Shown piece by piece: positions 34,851-43,791 of a stretch of DNA of 64,000 nt. Location: positions 62,001-126,000 of the forward strand of contig JAEWOE010000007.1 of assembly GCA_023460995.1 (NCBI GenBank). Reading direction: 5' to 3'. A program made the translations under genes and the position numbers. Source of the stretch: Bacillota bacterium. GTDB taxonomy: Bacteria > Bacillota_I > Bacilli_A > RF39 > UBA660. The notes under the pieces are model-generated. The model did no database searches. It was given only the letters and a program-made list of their open reading frames with translations, and was not told the origin of the DNA. The first letter of the stretch is position 1; each line of letters starts with the position of its first letter.

Positions 34851-35035
34851 GTATTCTCCAGCAAACCACTGTCAATATTTCTTAATGGACACCACTGAGG
34901 ACTTGTTTTTGGAAAATCATCTACAGATATTGCACCATAACTCTCAAAGCCTTCATGTTGGCAATAATATGCTTTATAATTGAAATTAACTTCTTTGCAA
35001 AGATTACATTTGTTGCAATGTGGTACTTTAATCAT
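34847..35035 (-). CDS. Small cysteine-rich protein
   Basis: 62 aa from MIKVPHCNKCNLCKEVNF, or up to 71 aa if an upstream in-frame ATG at 35062 is used. Cys pattern CNKCNLC ... YYCQHEG ... WCPLRN with DDFPKTSPQWCP is a recurring small phage zinc protein. Start uncertain. Confidence 0.6.
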   Translation of the reverse strand: MIKVPHCNKCNLCKEVNFNYKAYYCQHEGFESYGAISVDDFPKTSPQWCPLRNIDSGLLENT

Positions 35036-35061
35036 AAAAACATCACCAATTCCCCGTTTCA

Positions 35062-35436
35062 TTATGTTTTTAAAATATCTCTAATATTAACTTCAAAATA
35101 ATTGTTTCTAATATTCTGCTTTATATCTTCAATCACCCAATCAATTGAAGTATCTTTTATTCTTTTTAAAGCACCAATTTGTTGTAATAACTGTGATTTT
35201 TCATATAGTTTATTATAAATATGATTTTTAATATATTCTACTTCTTCTAAGGAGTTTCCATGATGAATGATTTGTAATGTTTTTTCAAATAGCTTTGGAT
35301 GATAACATATTAAATCAAAATCATTACAACGTCCAATATGAGAATATTTAACTCCGTTATCAAGGATATATTCTGAAGTATTATACAATTCAAAATGATT
35401 ACCTTCTAAATTAGTAACAAATATTGATGTTTTCAT
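35062..35436 (-). CDS. Hypothetical protein
   Basis: 124 aa, MKTSIFVTNLEGNHFELYNT; helical C-terminus with LQQIGALKRIKD. Ribosome-binding site AAGGAAGAGTAAAGA. Unassigned. Confidence 0.6.
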   Translation of the reverse strand: MKTSIFVTNLEGNHFELYNTSEYILDNGVKYSHIGRCNDFDLICYHPKLFEKTLQIIHHGNSLEEVEYIKNHIYNKLYEKSQLLQQIGALKRIKDTSIDWVIEDIKQNIRNNYFEVNIRDILKT

Positions 35437-35465
35437 TCTTTACTCTTCCTTACCAAATCGCTGTT

Positions 35466-35693
35466 TTATTCACTTAAGTAACCTTTACCTTTTAAATCAT
35501 CTACGATATTTCCATCCAAATATCTATTATCTAATGTATCGTTAATAGATGCTTTAAACGCTACTCTTAAAGAATCTTTAATAACTTTATTTAGCTCGCT
35601 CTTAGAACATTTAACTATTAATCCTTGTTCCTCAATTATATCCTTTACAATTGAATCATTAAACTCAACTGTAATGTTGAAATTTACTTTCAT
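35466..35693 (-). CDS. Small hypothetical protein
   Basis: 75 aa, MKVNFNITVEFNDSIVKDII; a beta strand then helices, similar in style to small dimeric DNA-binding proteins but without a recognisable motif. Ribosome-binding site GGGGGTAG. Confidence 0.55.
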   Translation of the reverse strand: MKVNFNITVEFNDSIVKDIIEEQGLIVKCSKSELNKVIKDSLRVAFKASINDTLDNRYLDGNIVDDLKGKGYLSE

Positions 35694-35735
35694 ATACTAC
35701 CCCCATCCTACTTTCGTGATAGATTATAAGTTTTA

Positions 35736-35936
35736 TCATATCTCTTCAAAATTTAATCTTTTTCTTGGATGAAAAGTATTTAAATATTTCTTTGCAGAGT
35801 TCCATGAAGTAAATGATTTTCTCTTTGTTTTATCTCCATTTGGTAATGCAATAATACTATTACTAAAATAATCTCCATTACTCTCATCAATAATCATGTT
35901 ACCATATTGGTCTTTCCATATTTGAGTATCAGCCAT
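35736..35936 (-). CDS. Small hypothetical protein
   Basis: 66 aa from MADTQIWKDQYGNMIIDESN, ATG chosen behind AAAGGAGGATTATA. Basic end (KTKRKSFTSWNSAKKYLN). Unassigned. Confidence 0.58.
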   Translation of the reverse strand: MADTQIWKDQYGNMIIDESNGDYFSNSIIALPNGDKTKRKSFTSWNSAKKYLNTFHPRKRLNFEEI

Positions 35937-35949
35937 TATAATCCTCCTT

Positions 35950-36132
35950 TTAAAAATGAAGAACAATTTTATCTATATCTTTATTATTAAACGTTTGATT
36001 GTAACTCCAAAAATGAATAATTTTATCTGTTGTTCGAGATTCATCTATTTGAGTAATTTTATATTCACCACCTAGATATTTAACAGTTACTATATCACCT
36101 ACTTTAATATTTTTTGCTGTTGATAACTTCAT
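35950..36132 (-). CDS. Small beta-rich hypothetical protein
   Basis: 60 aa, AKNIKVGDIVTVKYLGGEYK, a probable SH3-like fold. Unassigned. Confidence 0.55.
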   Translation of the reverse strand: MKLSTAKNIKVGDIVTVKYLGGEYKITQIDESRTTDKIIHFWSYNQTFNNKDIDKIVLHF

Positions 36133-36169
36133 ACCCCTTTATCCTTTCATGATAGATTAGCAGTTTTAT

Positions 36170-36366
36170 CTACATCCTTTTTCTACCTTCTATATTTCTT
36201 TCAATATAATAATCTCTCAATTTCTTTAACCCTTCTTCTGTTAAATGCGGTGCAATTTCTTCAACGATAAATTTATGATAATCTATTCATAAGCATCAAC
36301 ATAGACCCATTCTTCTGAACCATGCTCTTTTATTAATCTTTTCATAATATTATGTTTATTACTCAT
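36170..36366 (-). pseudogene. Frameshifted small gene
   Basis: ATG behind GGAG gives MSNKHNIMKRLIKEHGSEEW then VYVDAYE and TAG at 36283. The next frame continues IDYHKFIVEEIAPHLTEEGL and ends GRKRM at 36170. Together they make a plausible 65-aa helical protein broken by an indel near 36283. Confidence 0.5.
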
Positions 36367-36408
36367 ATGCTTTTTTCTCCTTCCACACAAAATAAAGATT
36401 TTATTGTA

Positions 36409-36591
36409 TTATTCCTTTTTATTTAATTCAAATTTAGTATCTTTGAGTGTATATGCATCTGCTACTCCAATATAACCATCATCAGCAGTTTCATACCGAT
36501 GTTTTACTTCTTTCAGAGCTTCTTTTTCATTTTTAGCATCTACTTCAATTTCATATTCATATGTTTCAATTATTTTATATACATACTTCAT
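36409..36591 (-). CDS. DpnD/PcfM-like small protein
   Basis: 60 aa, YKIIETYEYEIEVDAKNEKE then ALKEVKHRYETADDG, resembling DpnD/PcfM-type small proteins (beta strand, VxAKNxEEA helix). Role unknown. Ribosome-binding site TGGAGGATTAAAA. Confidence 0.6.
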   Translation of the reverse strand: MKYVYKIIETYEYEIEVDAKNEKEALKEVKHRYETADDGYIGVADAYTLKDTKFELNKKE

Positions 36592-36665
36592 TTTTAATCC
36601 TCCAATAAGCCAGCGTTACTATTAAAACTGCATCAAACAAGTCTTTGGTTAAAACTCAAATCTAA

Positions 36666-36836
36666 CTATTCTTCTATAATATCTTTCTTCAAATGAATTA
36701 TACCAACATCTTCTTCTATTTCAATACTTTCTATATCTTTAACTCCTTTAATTCCTACTTTGTCAGTATCAAAACATATGATATATCCTTTACCCTTAAA
36801 TTCTTCAAGTTCATCTAATAATTCATCTAGTAACAT
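36666..36836 (-). CDS. Small acidic hypothetical protein
   Basis: 56 aa, MLLDELLDELEEFKGKGYII, then FDTDKVGIKGVKDIESIEIE; very acidic. AGGAG upstream of ATG. Confidence 0.58.
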   Translation of the reverse strand: MLLDELLDELEEFKGKGYIICFDTDKVGIKGVKDIESIEIEEDVGIIHLKKDIIEE

Positions 36837-36878
36837 TTTTAAAAACTCCTTTCTTAATCAAACTATGTTTTCATTTGA

Positions 36879-37100
36879 TTATTTTTCATACTCATTTTCA
36901 ATCCAATCACAGAACTTATCAGTTACATCATTTCCATATTCTAATTCTTCAAGACTTTTACCATCTCCTGAACGAAGGTCTTCAATGTCATAACCTTTAT
37001 CAATAAAATAATCATCAATCTCATGAATCAACATTTGTGATGCCCTGCTATATTTTGCTACTTTTCTCATTTTATCCTTTATATATTCTGGAACTTTCAT
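36879..37100 (-). CDS. Small hypothetical protein
   Basis: 73 aa, MKVPEYIKDKMRKVAKYSRA, then acidic with FCDWIENEYEK. Helical. Ribosome-binding site GTGAGGGTAAATT. Unassigned. Confidence 0.58.
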   Translation of the reverse strand: MKVPEYIKDKMRKVAKYSRASQMLIHEIDDYFIDKGYDIEDLRSGDGKSLEELEYGNDVTDKFCDWIENEYEK

Positions 37101-37179
37101 AATTTACCCTCACTTTCCATATAACACAATTTTTATCATATAATTAAATCATTTTCTATATATTATATCATATTATGTA

Positions 37180-37731
37180 TTAACCCTTACCTGCAAATTC
37201 TCCAAATAATTCTATTCTTTTTTCTTCTGCAAACTTGACTGCTTCTTCCAATTGGTCGGCATTAAATATCCATTTATACCTTACTCCATCTTTCATAATT
37301 TGCACCCAATATTCATTAGTTGATTCAATCCAATTTACGTTTCTGTAACCTGTATTATTATTTTTATTAGCCCCTTTACGATTAGCTGAATTCCTAGCAT
37401 TATTAGTTTTACGCAAATTTGTTTTTCTATTATCTAAAGTCTTTCCACTTTCAATGTGGTCAACATAGTCTTTTTTATTTGCATCCATAATAATTCTATG
37501 CATATATACAGTTTTATTTTTTATTCCTTCGCCCTGAAACATGCTTGTTGTAGCATAATAATTATCTATTCTCTTGGTATATGAAGCTGACCATAAATAT
37601 TTAACTACTTTATTTAAATCCTCAGTATCAATTAAGATTTCATGTACACTTCCATCAAGTTTATGTACAATTATTTTAGTAACACTTCCTTCAATTATAT
37701 AATCGTTTCCTAATAACTTTTTCCCCGCCAA
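37180..37731 (-). CDS. HNH endonuclease with AP2-type DNA-binding domain
   Basis: 183 aa from TTG at 37731, nine bases after AGGAGG; an earlier TTG would place the ribosome-binding site inside the gene. Contains the HNH_3 core MHRIIMDANKKDYVDHIESG followed by TLDNRKTNLRKTNN, and a C-terminal AP2/ERF-like segment NTGYRNVNWIESTNEYWVQI. Different family from the other HNH genes here. Served by a promoter at 37793-37821. Confidence 0.88.
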   Translation of the reverse strand: MAGKKLLGNDYIIEGSVTKIIVHKLDGSVHEILIDTEDLNKVVKYLWSASYTKRIDNYYATTSMFQGEGIKNKTVYMHRIIMDANKKDYVDHIESGKTLDNRKTNLRKTNNARNSANRKGANKNNNTGYRNVNWIESTNEYWVQIMKDGVRYKWIFNADQLEEAVKFAEEKRIELFGEFAGKG

Positions 37732-37792
37732 TAATAATTTCCTCCTCAAAAATTATTCAACACTTTTTTACTTTCCTATATCTTACATATAC

Positions 37793-37850
37793 ATATTATC
37801 ATTAATAAAATAATATGTCAATAGTAATTAGAAATTATTTTAATATTTTA
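37793..37850 (-). promoter_or_regulatory. Promoter of the HNH-AP2 gene with AT element
   Basis: TTGACA (37816-37821), 17 bp, TAATAT (37793-37798). Upstream: TTATAAAATATTAAAATAAT, twelve bases before the -35. Confidence 0.8.
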
Positions 37851-37868
37851 TAATAGAAATAATAATTC

Positions 37869-38231
37869 CTATATTAGTCTCAATGCCTCTGACATTGTTT
37901 CAACAAATATAAAGGTTTCAAATCCCTTAACCTCTCTGGCTAAACGTTGAGTTTGATTACGTGCAACAAGTGATTTCTGCTGAATAAGTATTCTTTTCTT
38001 AAATGGAGTTTTCATGTATAAGTTCATCATTTCCATTAGTTGTTCAGATACATTCCTTGTAGATGCTTTTACTTCTGCTCCATCAAGTATAAATGAAAAT
38101 TCGTATGGTGTAAGTTGTTTTACTTTTTCGATATACTCTTTTTTATAACTTATCCCTTCTTGTCTAGAAAAAACTCCTTCTGCATGAATAAAAAATATTT
38201 TATTTATAAAATCAATTTTCATACTAAACAT
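37869..38231 (-). CDS. STAS-like protein, second copy
   Basis: 120 aa from MFSMKIDFINKIFFIHAEGV (ATG behind AGGAGGCAATATT). Related in length and pattern to the 16540-16905 protein: EGVFSRQEG, YEFSFILDGAEVKAS, MKTPFKKRILIQQ. The other copy is paired with an MCP-like gene; this one stands alone, beside the only plus-strand gene. Confidence 0.58.
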   Translation of the reverse strand: MFSMKIDFINKIFFIHAEGVFSRQEGISYKKEYIEKVKQLTPYEFSFILDGAEVKASTRNVSEQLMEMMNLYMKTPFKKRILIQQKSLVARNQTQRLAREVKGFETFIFVETMSEALRLI

Positions 38232-38364
38232 AATATTGCCTCCTGAACATGGGAACATAGTATATAATAATATTATAACAAATGATGGTAATGGTTTTTA
38301 TATAACAAATGTGATATGATAATACCACAAATGTAAACCATTTAACAAAGGAACTAATATACAT

Positions 38365-38637
38365 ATGAAGTTTAAGAGAGTCAAACGAATTAAATATCTG
38401 GAAGTATACTACCATTACGATTACCCATATTGTGAATTACTAATTAAATCATTACCATATAAATTTTCAAATGAATCTAAATGTTACTATATTTCAATTA
38501 AATCTGAAGATGTATTAATATATGATTCAATTCGTGATGATAATAAAATATATATGGGGTTAGATGATGTCAAAAAAGGCATTCTAGACAAAATTAAAAG
38601 TTATAGAGACTTCGATGGAATAATTGAGATTGAATAA
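38365..38637 (+). CDS. Hypothetical protein, the only clear plus-strand gene
   Basis: 90 aa, MKFKRVKRIKYLEVYYHYDY, basic then acidic (DFDGIIEIE). AAAGGA lies 10 bases before ATG. Upstream TGTGATATGATAATAC could be an extended -10, with a weak -35. It reads against all neighbours, facing the STAS-like gene divergently. Function unknown. Confidence 0.65.
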   Translation: MKFKRVKRIKYLEVYYHYDYPYCELLIKSLPYKFSNESKCYYISIKSEDVLIYDSIRDDNKIYMGLDDVKKGILDKIKSYRDFDGIIEIE

Positions 38638-38704
38638 ATTTAAATCAATCACAAACAACCCAGTTAGCTTTCAAGTCAATTGCATAAACGCCAATACCCT
38701 TGAA

Positions 38705-38821
38705 TTAAAATTCTCCATCAAAGTACATATAATAATTTTTATTAATTCCTTCAGAAATACATTTTAGTGTTTTCCCTTGCCTTGCTAATTCTTTGGCTTC
38801 AATAGTATTATAACATTTCAT
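38705..38821 (-). CDS. Very small hypothetical protein
   Basis: 38 aa, MKCYNTIEAKELARQGKTLK then CISEGINKNYYMYFDGEF; GTAAGGAG upstream. The EAxELARQGK pattern occurs in short phage proteins. Unknown. Confidence 0.55.
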   Translation of the reverse strand: MKCYNTIEAKELARQGKTLKCISEGINKNYYMYFDGEF

Positions 38822-38866
38822 ATTCTTAATTACTCCTTACAATAATGAAAAAAATAGGATTATAAA

Positions 38867-39133
38867 TTATATAATCCTTATAATGTTCTCATGCCACCAC
38901 TTATTTACTGCTTTTTCTGTATCTTCTAAAGAACTGTATAATTTTAACTCATCAATTGAAGCATACTGAAAACAGTATTTGTTGCTTTTAGCACTTGAAA
39001 TTTGAAAATGAAAAAAAGATGGATTTATAGAGTCTTCTGGCATTTTGTATATGTATGCTTCTATACCTGTACTCCTATTTTTGTACTTCCAAGTATCATA
39101 CACTTTTTTATTGTCAAGTTTTTTAAATTTCAA
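38867..39133 (-). CDS. Hypothetical protein
   Basis: 88 aa from TTG (AAGGGGATGACGGA upstream), KFKKLDNKKVYDTWKYKNRS. The C-terminal DTEKAVNKWWHENI is helical. Unassigned. Confidence 0.58.
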   Translation of the reverse strand: MKFKKLDNKKVYDTWKYKNRSTGIEAYIYKMPEDSINPSFFHFQISSAKSNKYCFQYASIDELKLYSSLEDTEKAVNKWWHENIIRII

Positions 39134-39235
39134 TCCGTCATCCCCTTTATTTATTGCTTATGTAATAGGGTATTCTGAGATGACTTATTATTTTACACCA
39201 GAAGAAAAATAACTATATGTATGGCTAGTAGATAT

Positions 39236-40108
39236 TTAATCTACCAGCCCTGCTTCTATTAAAGCATTATTCCAAGAACCAAATTTATCAATAAAAACTA
39301 TTGCTCTAGGTAATATCATATCTTTTCCTACAGGAATTCTCTCTAACTTTTTATATTTGTTTTTCAATATTTTAATTAACTCATCTTTTGAATAATTTGA
39401 TTCTAAATATTCGCACAAACCAGAGTAAGACCTAAAATAAGTCTTTAGTTCACCTTTAGAAATTGTATCTAGTACTTCATCCATATTTGGAAATCTTTCA
39501 TTATCTAATACAAAATCTTTAAATATTGTCTCTATAGTTTTCTTTTCTTCAACTGAATAAACTATATCCTTATATATATCTTCCACAACTCCTGCTGCAA
39601 TTAATGCTTTTTCCCATCCTTTAAATCTGACTGTATAGATATTTCCATCTGGATTTTCCATTTCTCTTGCAAATGGAGGTCTATTTAATTCTTTAGTTTT
39701 ATTTTTTATATTCTCAATTAATTCCTCATCAGAATATTGAATTCTATCTTTTTCTTCTCTTTCAATCTTGTTTTTTACTTCTGACTGACCATAATATTCT
39801 CCAAGTTCAGGATATGCATTAATAATAGCATCAAAAACACTACCATCAAAAGTACTATTTACCATACCACCCAGTCTATTGTCAAAAAAAACTTCTCTTA
39901 AAGAGCAGTTTTTTATATCATCAATAGACCACTTTAATATATCTTCAAATAAATGCTTTGTTATTTCTCTAGCGTTATCTTTTGCATTTATACCAGTCCA
40001 ATAACCTCTATCAAATCTACGTAGTGTTCCATTTCTAACCATATCATATAATTCTGACTCTGTATACGATATTAAATTATCGGAATTATCTCTATAAAAT
40101 CTTACCAT
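39236..40108 (-). CDS. DUF4046-like protein with homing-endonuclease-associated repeats
   Basis: 290 aa. The N-terminal region (SELYDMVRNGTLRRFDRGYW; LGGMVNSTFDGSVFDA) resembles DUF4046. Two to three C-terminal repeats (SDEELIENIKNKTKELNRPP ... FKGWEKALIAAGV; SKDELIKILKNKYKKLERIP ... FGSWNNALIEAGL) match the DNA-binding repeats found beside HNH homing endonucleases. No nuclease core is present, so it may be a DNA-binding regulator. First base chosen behind GGCAGGTGAATATT. Confidence 0.72.
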   Translation of the reverse strand: MVRFYRDNSDNLISYTESELYDMVRNGTLRRFDRGYWTGINAKDNAREITKHLFEDILKWSIDDIKNCSLREVFFDNRLGGMVNSTFDGSVFDAIINAYPELGEYYGQSEVKNKIEREEKDRIQYSDEELIENIKNKTKELNRPPFAREMENPDGNIYTVRFKGWEKALIAAGVVEDIYKDIVYSVEEKKTIETIFKDFVLDNERFPNMDEVLDTISKGELKTYFRSYSGLCEYLESNYSKDELIKILKNKYKKLERIPVGKDMILPRAIVFIDKFGSWNNALIEAGLVD

Positions 40109-40121
40109 AATATTCACCTGC

Positions 40122-40553
40122 CTATAATTTATTTATAGCTAATTTTTTAGATATGTCTAACGAGTCTATAAGTATTTGCTTGCTTTCTTCATTCATTAAA
40201 AAACCATCAAGTTTAATTCCCGAAGTTTCTTTAATTTTCTCTTTAACTTCATTTATAATAATACCAACATCATTACATTCAGGATTAATATTTAATATTT
40301 TAGTATCTTCCTGACTATCTTGACTATCACTACTATCTATTTCGAAATTAATCAAATCATTTATACTCATTCCTAAAAAAATAGAAACTTTTTCTAGAAC
40401 TTCAATATTTTCTTGCTTCATGTCTTCTTTTGTATTTACATCCTTAAGTCTATTTAAAACACTACTTGATACACCTATAGCTTTTGCCATTTCAGTATAA
40501 TTGCTATATTTAAGTTTTTCTTTTGAATTTCGAATTGCAACACCTATTCCCAT
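40122..40553 (-). CDS. XRE/Cro-type transcriptional regulator
   Basis: 143 aa. N-terminal helix-turn-helix: YTEMAKAIGVSSSVLNRLKD then LEKVSIFLGMSINDLINFE, the classic repressor layout. The C-terminal half is unassigned and may mediate dimerisation. Start MGIGVAIRNSK at 40553; a start at 40580 is also possible and would overlap the upstream gene. Candidate phage regulator within the 39-43.5 kb regulatory operon. Confidence 0.82.
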   Translation of the reverse strand: MGIGVAIRNSKEKLKYSNYTEMAKAIGVSSSVLNRLKDVNTKEDMKQENIEVLEKVSIFLGMSINDLINFEIDSSDSQDSQEDTKILNINPECNDVGIIINEVKEKIKETSGIKLDGFLMNEESKQILIDSLDISKKLAINKL

Positions 40554-40570
40554 AAGTTTTTTATTCCTTT

Positions 40571-40969
40571 CTATTGCCATTTATTATCAATATATTTAAA
40601 ACTATCCGAAATAGAAGCTTTATTGAATACTGCACACTTTGTTTCTGTTGTAAACACAAGAACATCGTCCCTAATCCAAGCTTCAGGGAATTGTTCAATA
40701 GTAGATAATTCCCATGATGATGGTTTATTTATTATATCCAGTAATAAATTATGTCCTTTATTAATTTTTACTAGAAGACGAAAATAAGTTTTTCTTAACA
40801 AATCAGTCATGACATTAAAGCTTTCTAGTTCAATATTTCGGTTCAATTCATATAACATACCTTCTAGAAATAAAACATCTTTATAAATATATCCTTTATT
40901 AATCAATTCTTTTTTAAATTCTAATATTAAGGAGTAGTCATACCACATTTGTTCTAAAACAGTTTTCAT
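40571..40969 (-). CDS. Hypothetical protein in the regulatory operon
   Basis: 132 aa, helical first part (EQMWYDYSLILEFKKELINK), then SWELSTIEQFPEAWIRDDVL. No recognised domain. Starts directly behind the recombinase-like gene (AAGGAGAAAAAAGCATAA ATG), so tightly coupled. Confidence 0.65.
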   Translation of the reverse strand: MKTVLEQMWYDYSLILEFKKELINKGYIYKDVLFLEGMLYELNRNIELESFNVMTDLLRKTYFRLLVKINKGHNLLLDIINKPSSWELSTIEQFPEAWIRDDVLVFTTETKCAVFNKASISDSFKYIDNKWQ

Positions 40970-42073
40970 TTATGCTTTTTTCTCCTTACTCTTATTTGCT
41001 TCAAAATAATCTTCAACTAAAATTTTAACTTTTGATATAACATTTCCCCAAGATACTTCGCCATTTTTCATTTGTATTGGCTCACCATAATTAAATTTAT
41101 CACAAATTTTACTATAATCTAGATTATCTAATGGTTCACCATTCTTTGCTTCTAATAACTGTTTTGCATATTCAATCATACCAGAAAAATAAAGGTTTGT
41201 CACATTTATATATGAATTACCTACATGCTCTTTTATTATCTGGTTTAATCTTGAACCAAAATACTGAACTTTAACCTTGCCATGTTTATTTTTTCCTGCG
41301 GTTCTAAAAATATAATCTGTTCGATTAATAGTCATAAGTTTTGAATCGGAATTACTGTTTGTATCATCCGAATCCTTTTTAATTTTTCTAGATTTTTTTG
41401 TTTTATAAGTTTTTTGATTAATAGTTTCTTTTAGAAGATTCAATGTATGGTCACTTAAGTCATAAATATATCTTTCTTCACCATCATTGTTTCTAAGTGT
41501 TAGTTTTCTATTTTCAAAATCCACATCATCATTTCTTAAATTTCTTAATTCTTCATTAGTATTACCTTGTTGTGTACGACCCCTTACTCCTAAAGGAATT
41601 AATTCAAGAATTAATTTATCACAAGGGTTCTTTAATTTATCCTGTGCTTCAAGTATTTCTTCTTTAGATAAATACTTATTTTTTTGTGCATGAAGACTAA
41701 CATATTTGTATTTATCTTCTTTAGAAACTATTTTAAACCGATTTTCTCTATGTTTAACTAAATTCTTTTTGATACAAAAATCTATATATCTTATTATATA
41801 AGACATATTACCACTTGCAGCATTTCTACTCTTAATAGAAAATTGAGAACTCATTAAATCATCAATCTCTTCAAGATTTAAATTATAAACGCTTTTATTC
41901 ATTAATGTTTCATATTCATCTATCTTTAATAACTTTCCTTTAATTGTACGAATAGTAGAAGCAGATTTCGTCTTTTCATAATCATGTAAATATTCTTCTT
42001 TTACATCAGATTCCCAGTTGAAATGTCTATCTTCAAGTCTTATCTTCCCATTACGTGTCATGATTTCATACAT
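40970..42073 (-). CDS. Tyrosine-recombinase-like protein, possible lysogeny regulator
   Basis: 367 aa. A SAM-like core-binding N-terminal domain (to about 110) and a catalytic-like domain with LILELIPLGVRGRTQQGNTN then EELRNLRNDDVDFENRKLTL as in integrases. The usual Arg-Lys-His-Arg-Tyr set is not convincingly complete; an insertion rich in Lys/Ser lies near residue 230. SPbeta's master repressor (YopR/MrpR) is a catalytically inactive recombinase fold in a similar setting, so a repressor role is plausible. An alternative start (MTRNGKIRL) lies at 42061. Confidence 0.68.
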   Translation of the reverse strand: MYEIMTRNGKIRLEDRHFNWESDVKEEYLHDYEKTKSASTIRTIKGKLLKIDEYETLMNKSVYNLNLEEIDDLMSSQFSIKSRNAASGNMSYIIRYIDFCIKKNLVKHRENRFKIVSKEDKYKYVSLHAQKNKYLSKEEILEAQDKLKNPCDKLILELIPLGVRGRTQQGNTNEELRNLRNDDVDFENRKLTLRNNDGEERYIYDLSDHTLNLLKETINQKTYKTKKSRKIKKDSDDTNSNSDSKLMTINRTDYIFRTAGKNKHGKVKVQYFGSRLNQIIKEHVGNSYINVTNLYFSGMIEYAKQLLEAKNGEPLDNLDYSKICDKFNYGEPIQMKNGEVSWGNVISKVKILVEDYFEANKSKEKKA

Positions 42074-43460
42074 CCTCTCTAAACAATTTATACAACTCTG
42101 TTTTTGTCTTTTTTGTTATATCATTTTTATTAAACGATATTTTTTTCCAATAAGGATTGGAAATATCAAAATCAATGGATTTCATTTTTTCCTTTAATCT
42201 ATTTTTCCAATCATCTTGTTTGTATAATTTTTCAGACAGTGCAATATAACCATAAAACATATTTTTACTATTAACATAGCTTATTTCACGCTGTTTTTCA
42301 ACGTCTATAAAAAATTCCTTTAAATATTGTCCCATAAGATAGTCCATAAATTCAGCTATCCACTTACCTATATCACCAATATATAACCTAGTTTTCAAAT
42401 ATTCACTATAACAATCATCAATGGCTGTAGATAATATAGATTTTTTAGTTACTCCTTCAAATTCTAATTCTTCATCGCTATCCTTTATCTGTGTAGCAAA
42501 TTCAAATCTAGTGTCCTTAATTTCGTTAACAACGAGATTCCCCATTATTGTTTTATCCATACTTCTTGTATGCTCTTTCTTAATGGGCTTTTGCTCATTT
42601 ATTTGAACCATATAGTCTTGGGCGGAATTTTTATTCCAATTTGTTATAGCTATTTTCCAATTAAACTGAAAATTTGGTCTTTCTTTTATTGCAAGACTAT
42701 TAGCAGTTTTACGATGATACCCATCAAATATATCAATTTCTCCAGAGTGTATTATTAAATCTCCAACTATACCATCTTTAGTATAAGGTATGAATTCAAC
42801 TTCATTATTAAAATAATCATCTTCTCCAGAGCCTTTAAGAACATTAAGTTTAATTTCATCTGGTTTTTGTAACTTATTAAGCAGTCTAACTTTTATTTTT
42901 GATATCTTATTTTCATCTATATTTATCTCTTTAAATCCAAAAACATTAATCTTTGGGTCTCTTTGCATTTCGAAGTTGTAAGTAATATCATTTGCAGCAT
43001 CAATACTTGCTAAATTGCTACTAGAAGTTATGCCAGTCCAGTGACCTTCTTCAACTTGAATCATGTTTGGAAATATATAAGGATACCTTGAAATTTCTCT
43101 TTTTTCTAATTTAAAATCCGATAAATTAATTACTTCTAATTCAGTAAAATAATTTTCAACGACTAAATCAGAATATTCAGAAATATCTCCCAAAGTATCC
43201 TTTGTAATTTCATCAATTGTAGAAAGTGCTTTTTGCATTCCTAAAGTAAACACAAAAAGAACAAATAAATTTGATTCATTATCTATTCTTAATTCCTCAA
43301 ATTTAGTTCTTCCAGTAAGAATATTTGTTGCTTTACTAGCTAATAGATTTCTCTTTATGAATTCTTCACACAAAATATTTCTAATTTTTGCATTGTTTGC
43401 ATACTTATTTGTAATGTTTCTTAATTTATTAACCAGTTCATCGTATTTACTATCTAACAT
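42066..43460 (-). CDS. DGQHR/ParB-like protein of the regulatory operon
   Basis: 464 aa from MLDSKYDELVNKLRNITNKY. The centre has GEIDIFDGYHRKTANSLAIK, a DGxHR motif as in DndB/DGQHR and ParB-like nucleotide-binding folds, followed by NWNKNSAQDYMVQINEQKPI. Overlaps the recombinase-like gene by 8 bp and has its own strong promoter. Size and position recall SPbeta YopQ, but I cannot verify homology. Likely works with the recombinase-like and XRE proteins in lysogeny control (inference). Confidence 0.65.
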   Translation of the reverse strand: MLDSKYDELVNKLRNITNKYANNAKIRNILCEEFIKRNLLASKATNILTGRTKFEELRIDNESNLFVLFVFTLGMQKALSTIDEITKDTLGDISEYSDLVVENYFTELEVINLSDFKLEKREISRYPYIFPNMIQVEEGHWTGITSSSNLASIDAANDITYNFEMQRDPKINVFGFKEINIDENKISKIKVRLLNKLQKPDEIKLNVLKGSGEDDYFNNEVEFIPYTKDGIVGDLIIHSGEIDIFDGYHRKTANSLAIKERPNFQFNWKIAITNWNKNSAQDYMVQINEQKPIKKEHTRSMDKTIMGNLVVNEIKDTRFEFATQIKDSDEELEFEGVTKKSILSTAIDDCYSEYLKTRLYIGDIGKWIAEFMDYLMGQYLKEFFIDVEKQREISYVNSKNMFYGYIALSEKLYKQDDWKNRLKEKMKSIDFDISNPYWKKISFNKNDITKKTKTELYKLFREDV

Positions 43461-43483
43461 ATAAATCACACTCCTTAAATATT

Positions 43484-43512
43484 ATTTTATATGTAATAGT
43501 ATACTTTGTCAA
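43484..43512 (-). promoter_or_regulatory. Promoter of the regulatory operon
   Basis: TTGACA (43507-43512), 17 bp, TAAAAT (43484-43489), 24 bp before the DGQHR-like gene start with AAGGAG between. Confidence 0.8.
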
Positions 43513-43530
43513 TAAATTAAATAACTAAAA

Positions 43531-43773
43531 CTATACTTTAATTATTTTAAAATCATGACCTAGTTTGCCTACTACATTATGTAAGTTTAATATTGAGAGT
43601 GCAATGTTAGCCATTTCTTTATTCGGATAACTACGTTCCATTCTTGAATAATATGTGTAAGTGTACTCATTTCTATTTACTTTCTTTATTGAATCTTTAT
43701 GTACATATTGATTATTTTCATCAATTATACACCATTTAAAATCATTTACCTTACTTCTAACAACATTATTCAT
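43531..43773 (-). CDS. Small SOS-controlled protein (candidate inducer or antirepressor)
   Basis: 80 aa, MNNVVRSKVNDFKWCIIDEN, ATG behind GGGAGGATTGCTT. No family recognised; basic with aromatic residues (YTYTYYSRMERSYPNK). Its promoter overlaps a LexA-type box (43792-43805), so it should be turned on by DNA damage. It is placed between the Agr module and the regulatory operon, suggesting it links the SOS response to prophage induction. Confidence 0.7.
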   Translation of the reverse strand: MNNVVRSKVNDFKWCIIDENNQYVHKDSIKKVNRNEYTYTYYSRMERSYPNKEMANIALSILNLHNVVGKLGHDFKIIKV

Positions 43774-43791
43774 AAGCAATCCTCCCATAAT

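Noticed and set aside
40970..42073. Functional phage integrase with an attachment site
   Set aside because: The catalytic residue set is not convincing and no attP-like repeat was found nearby; a regulatory role is preferred.
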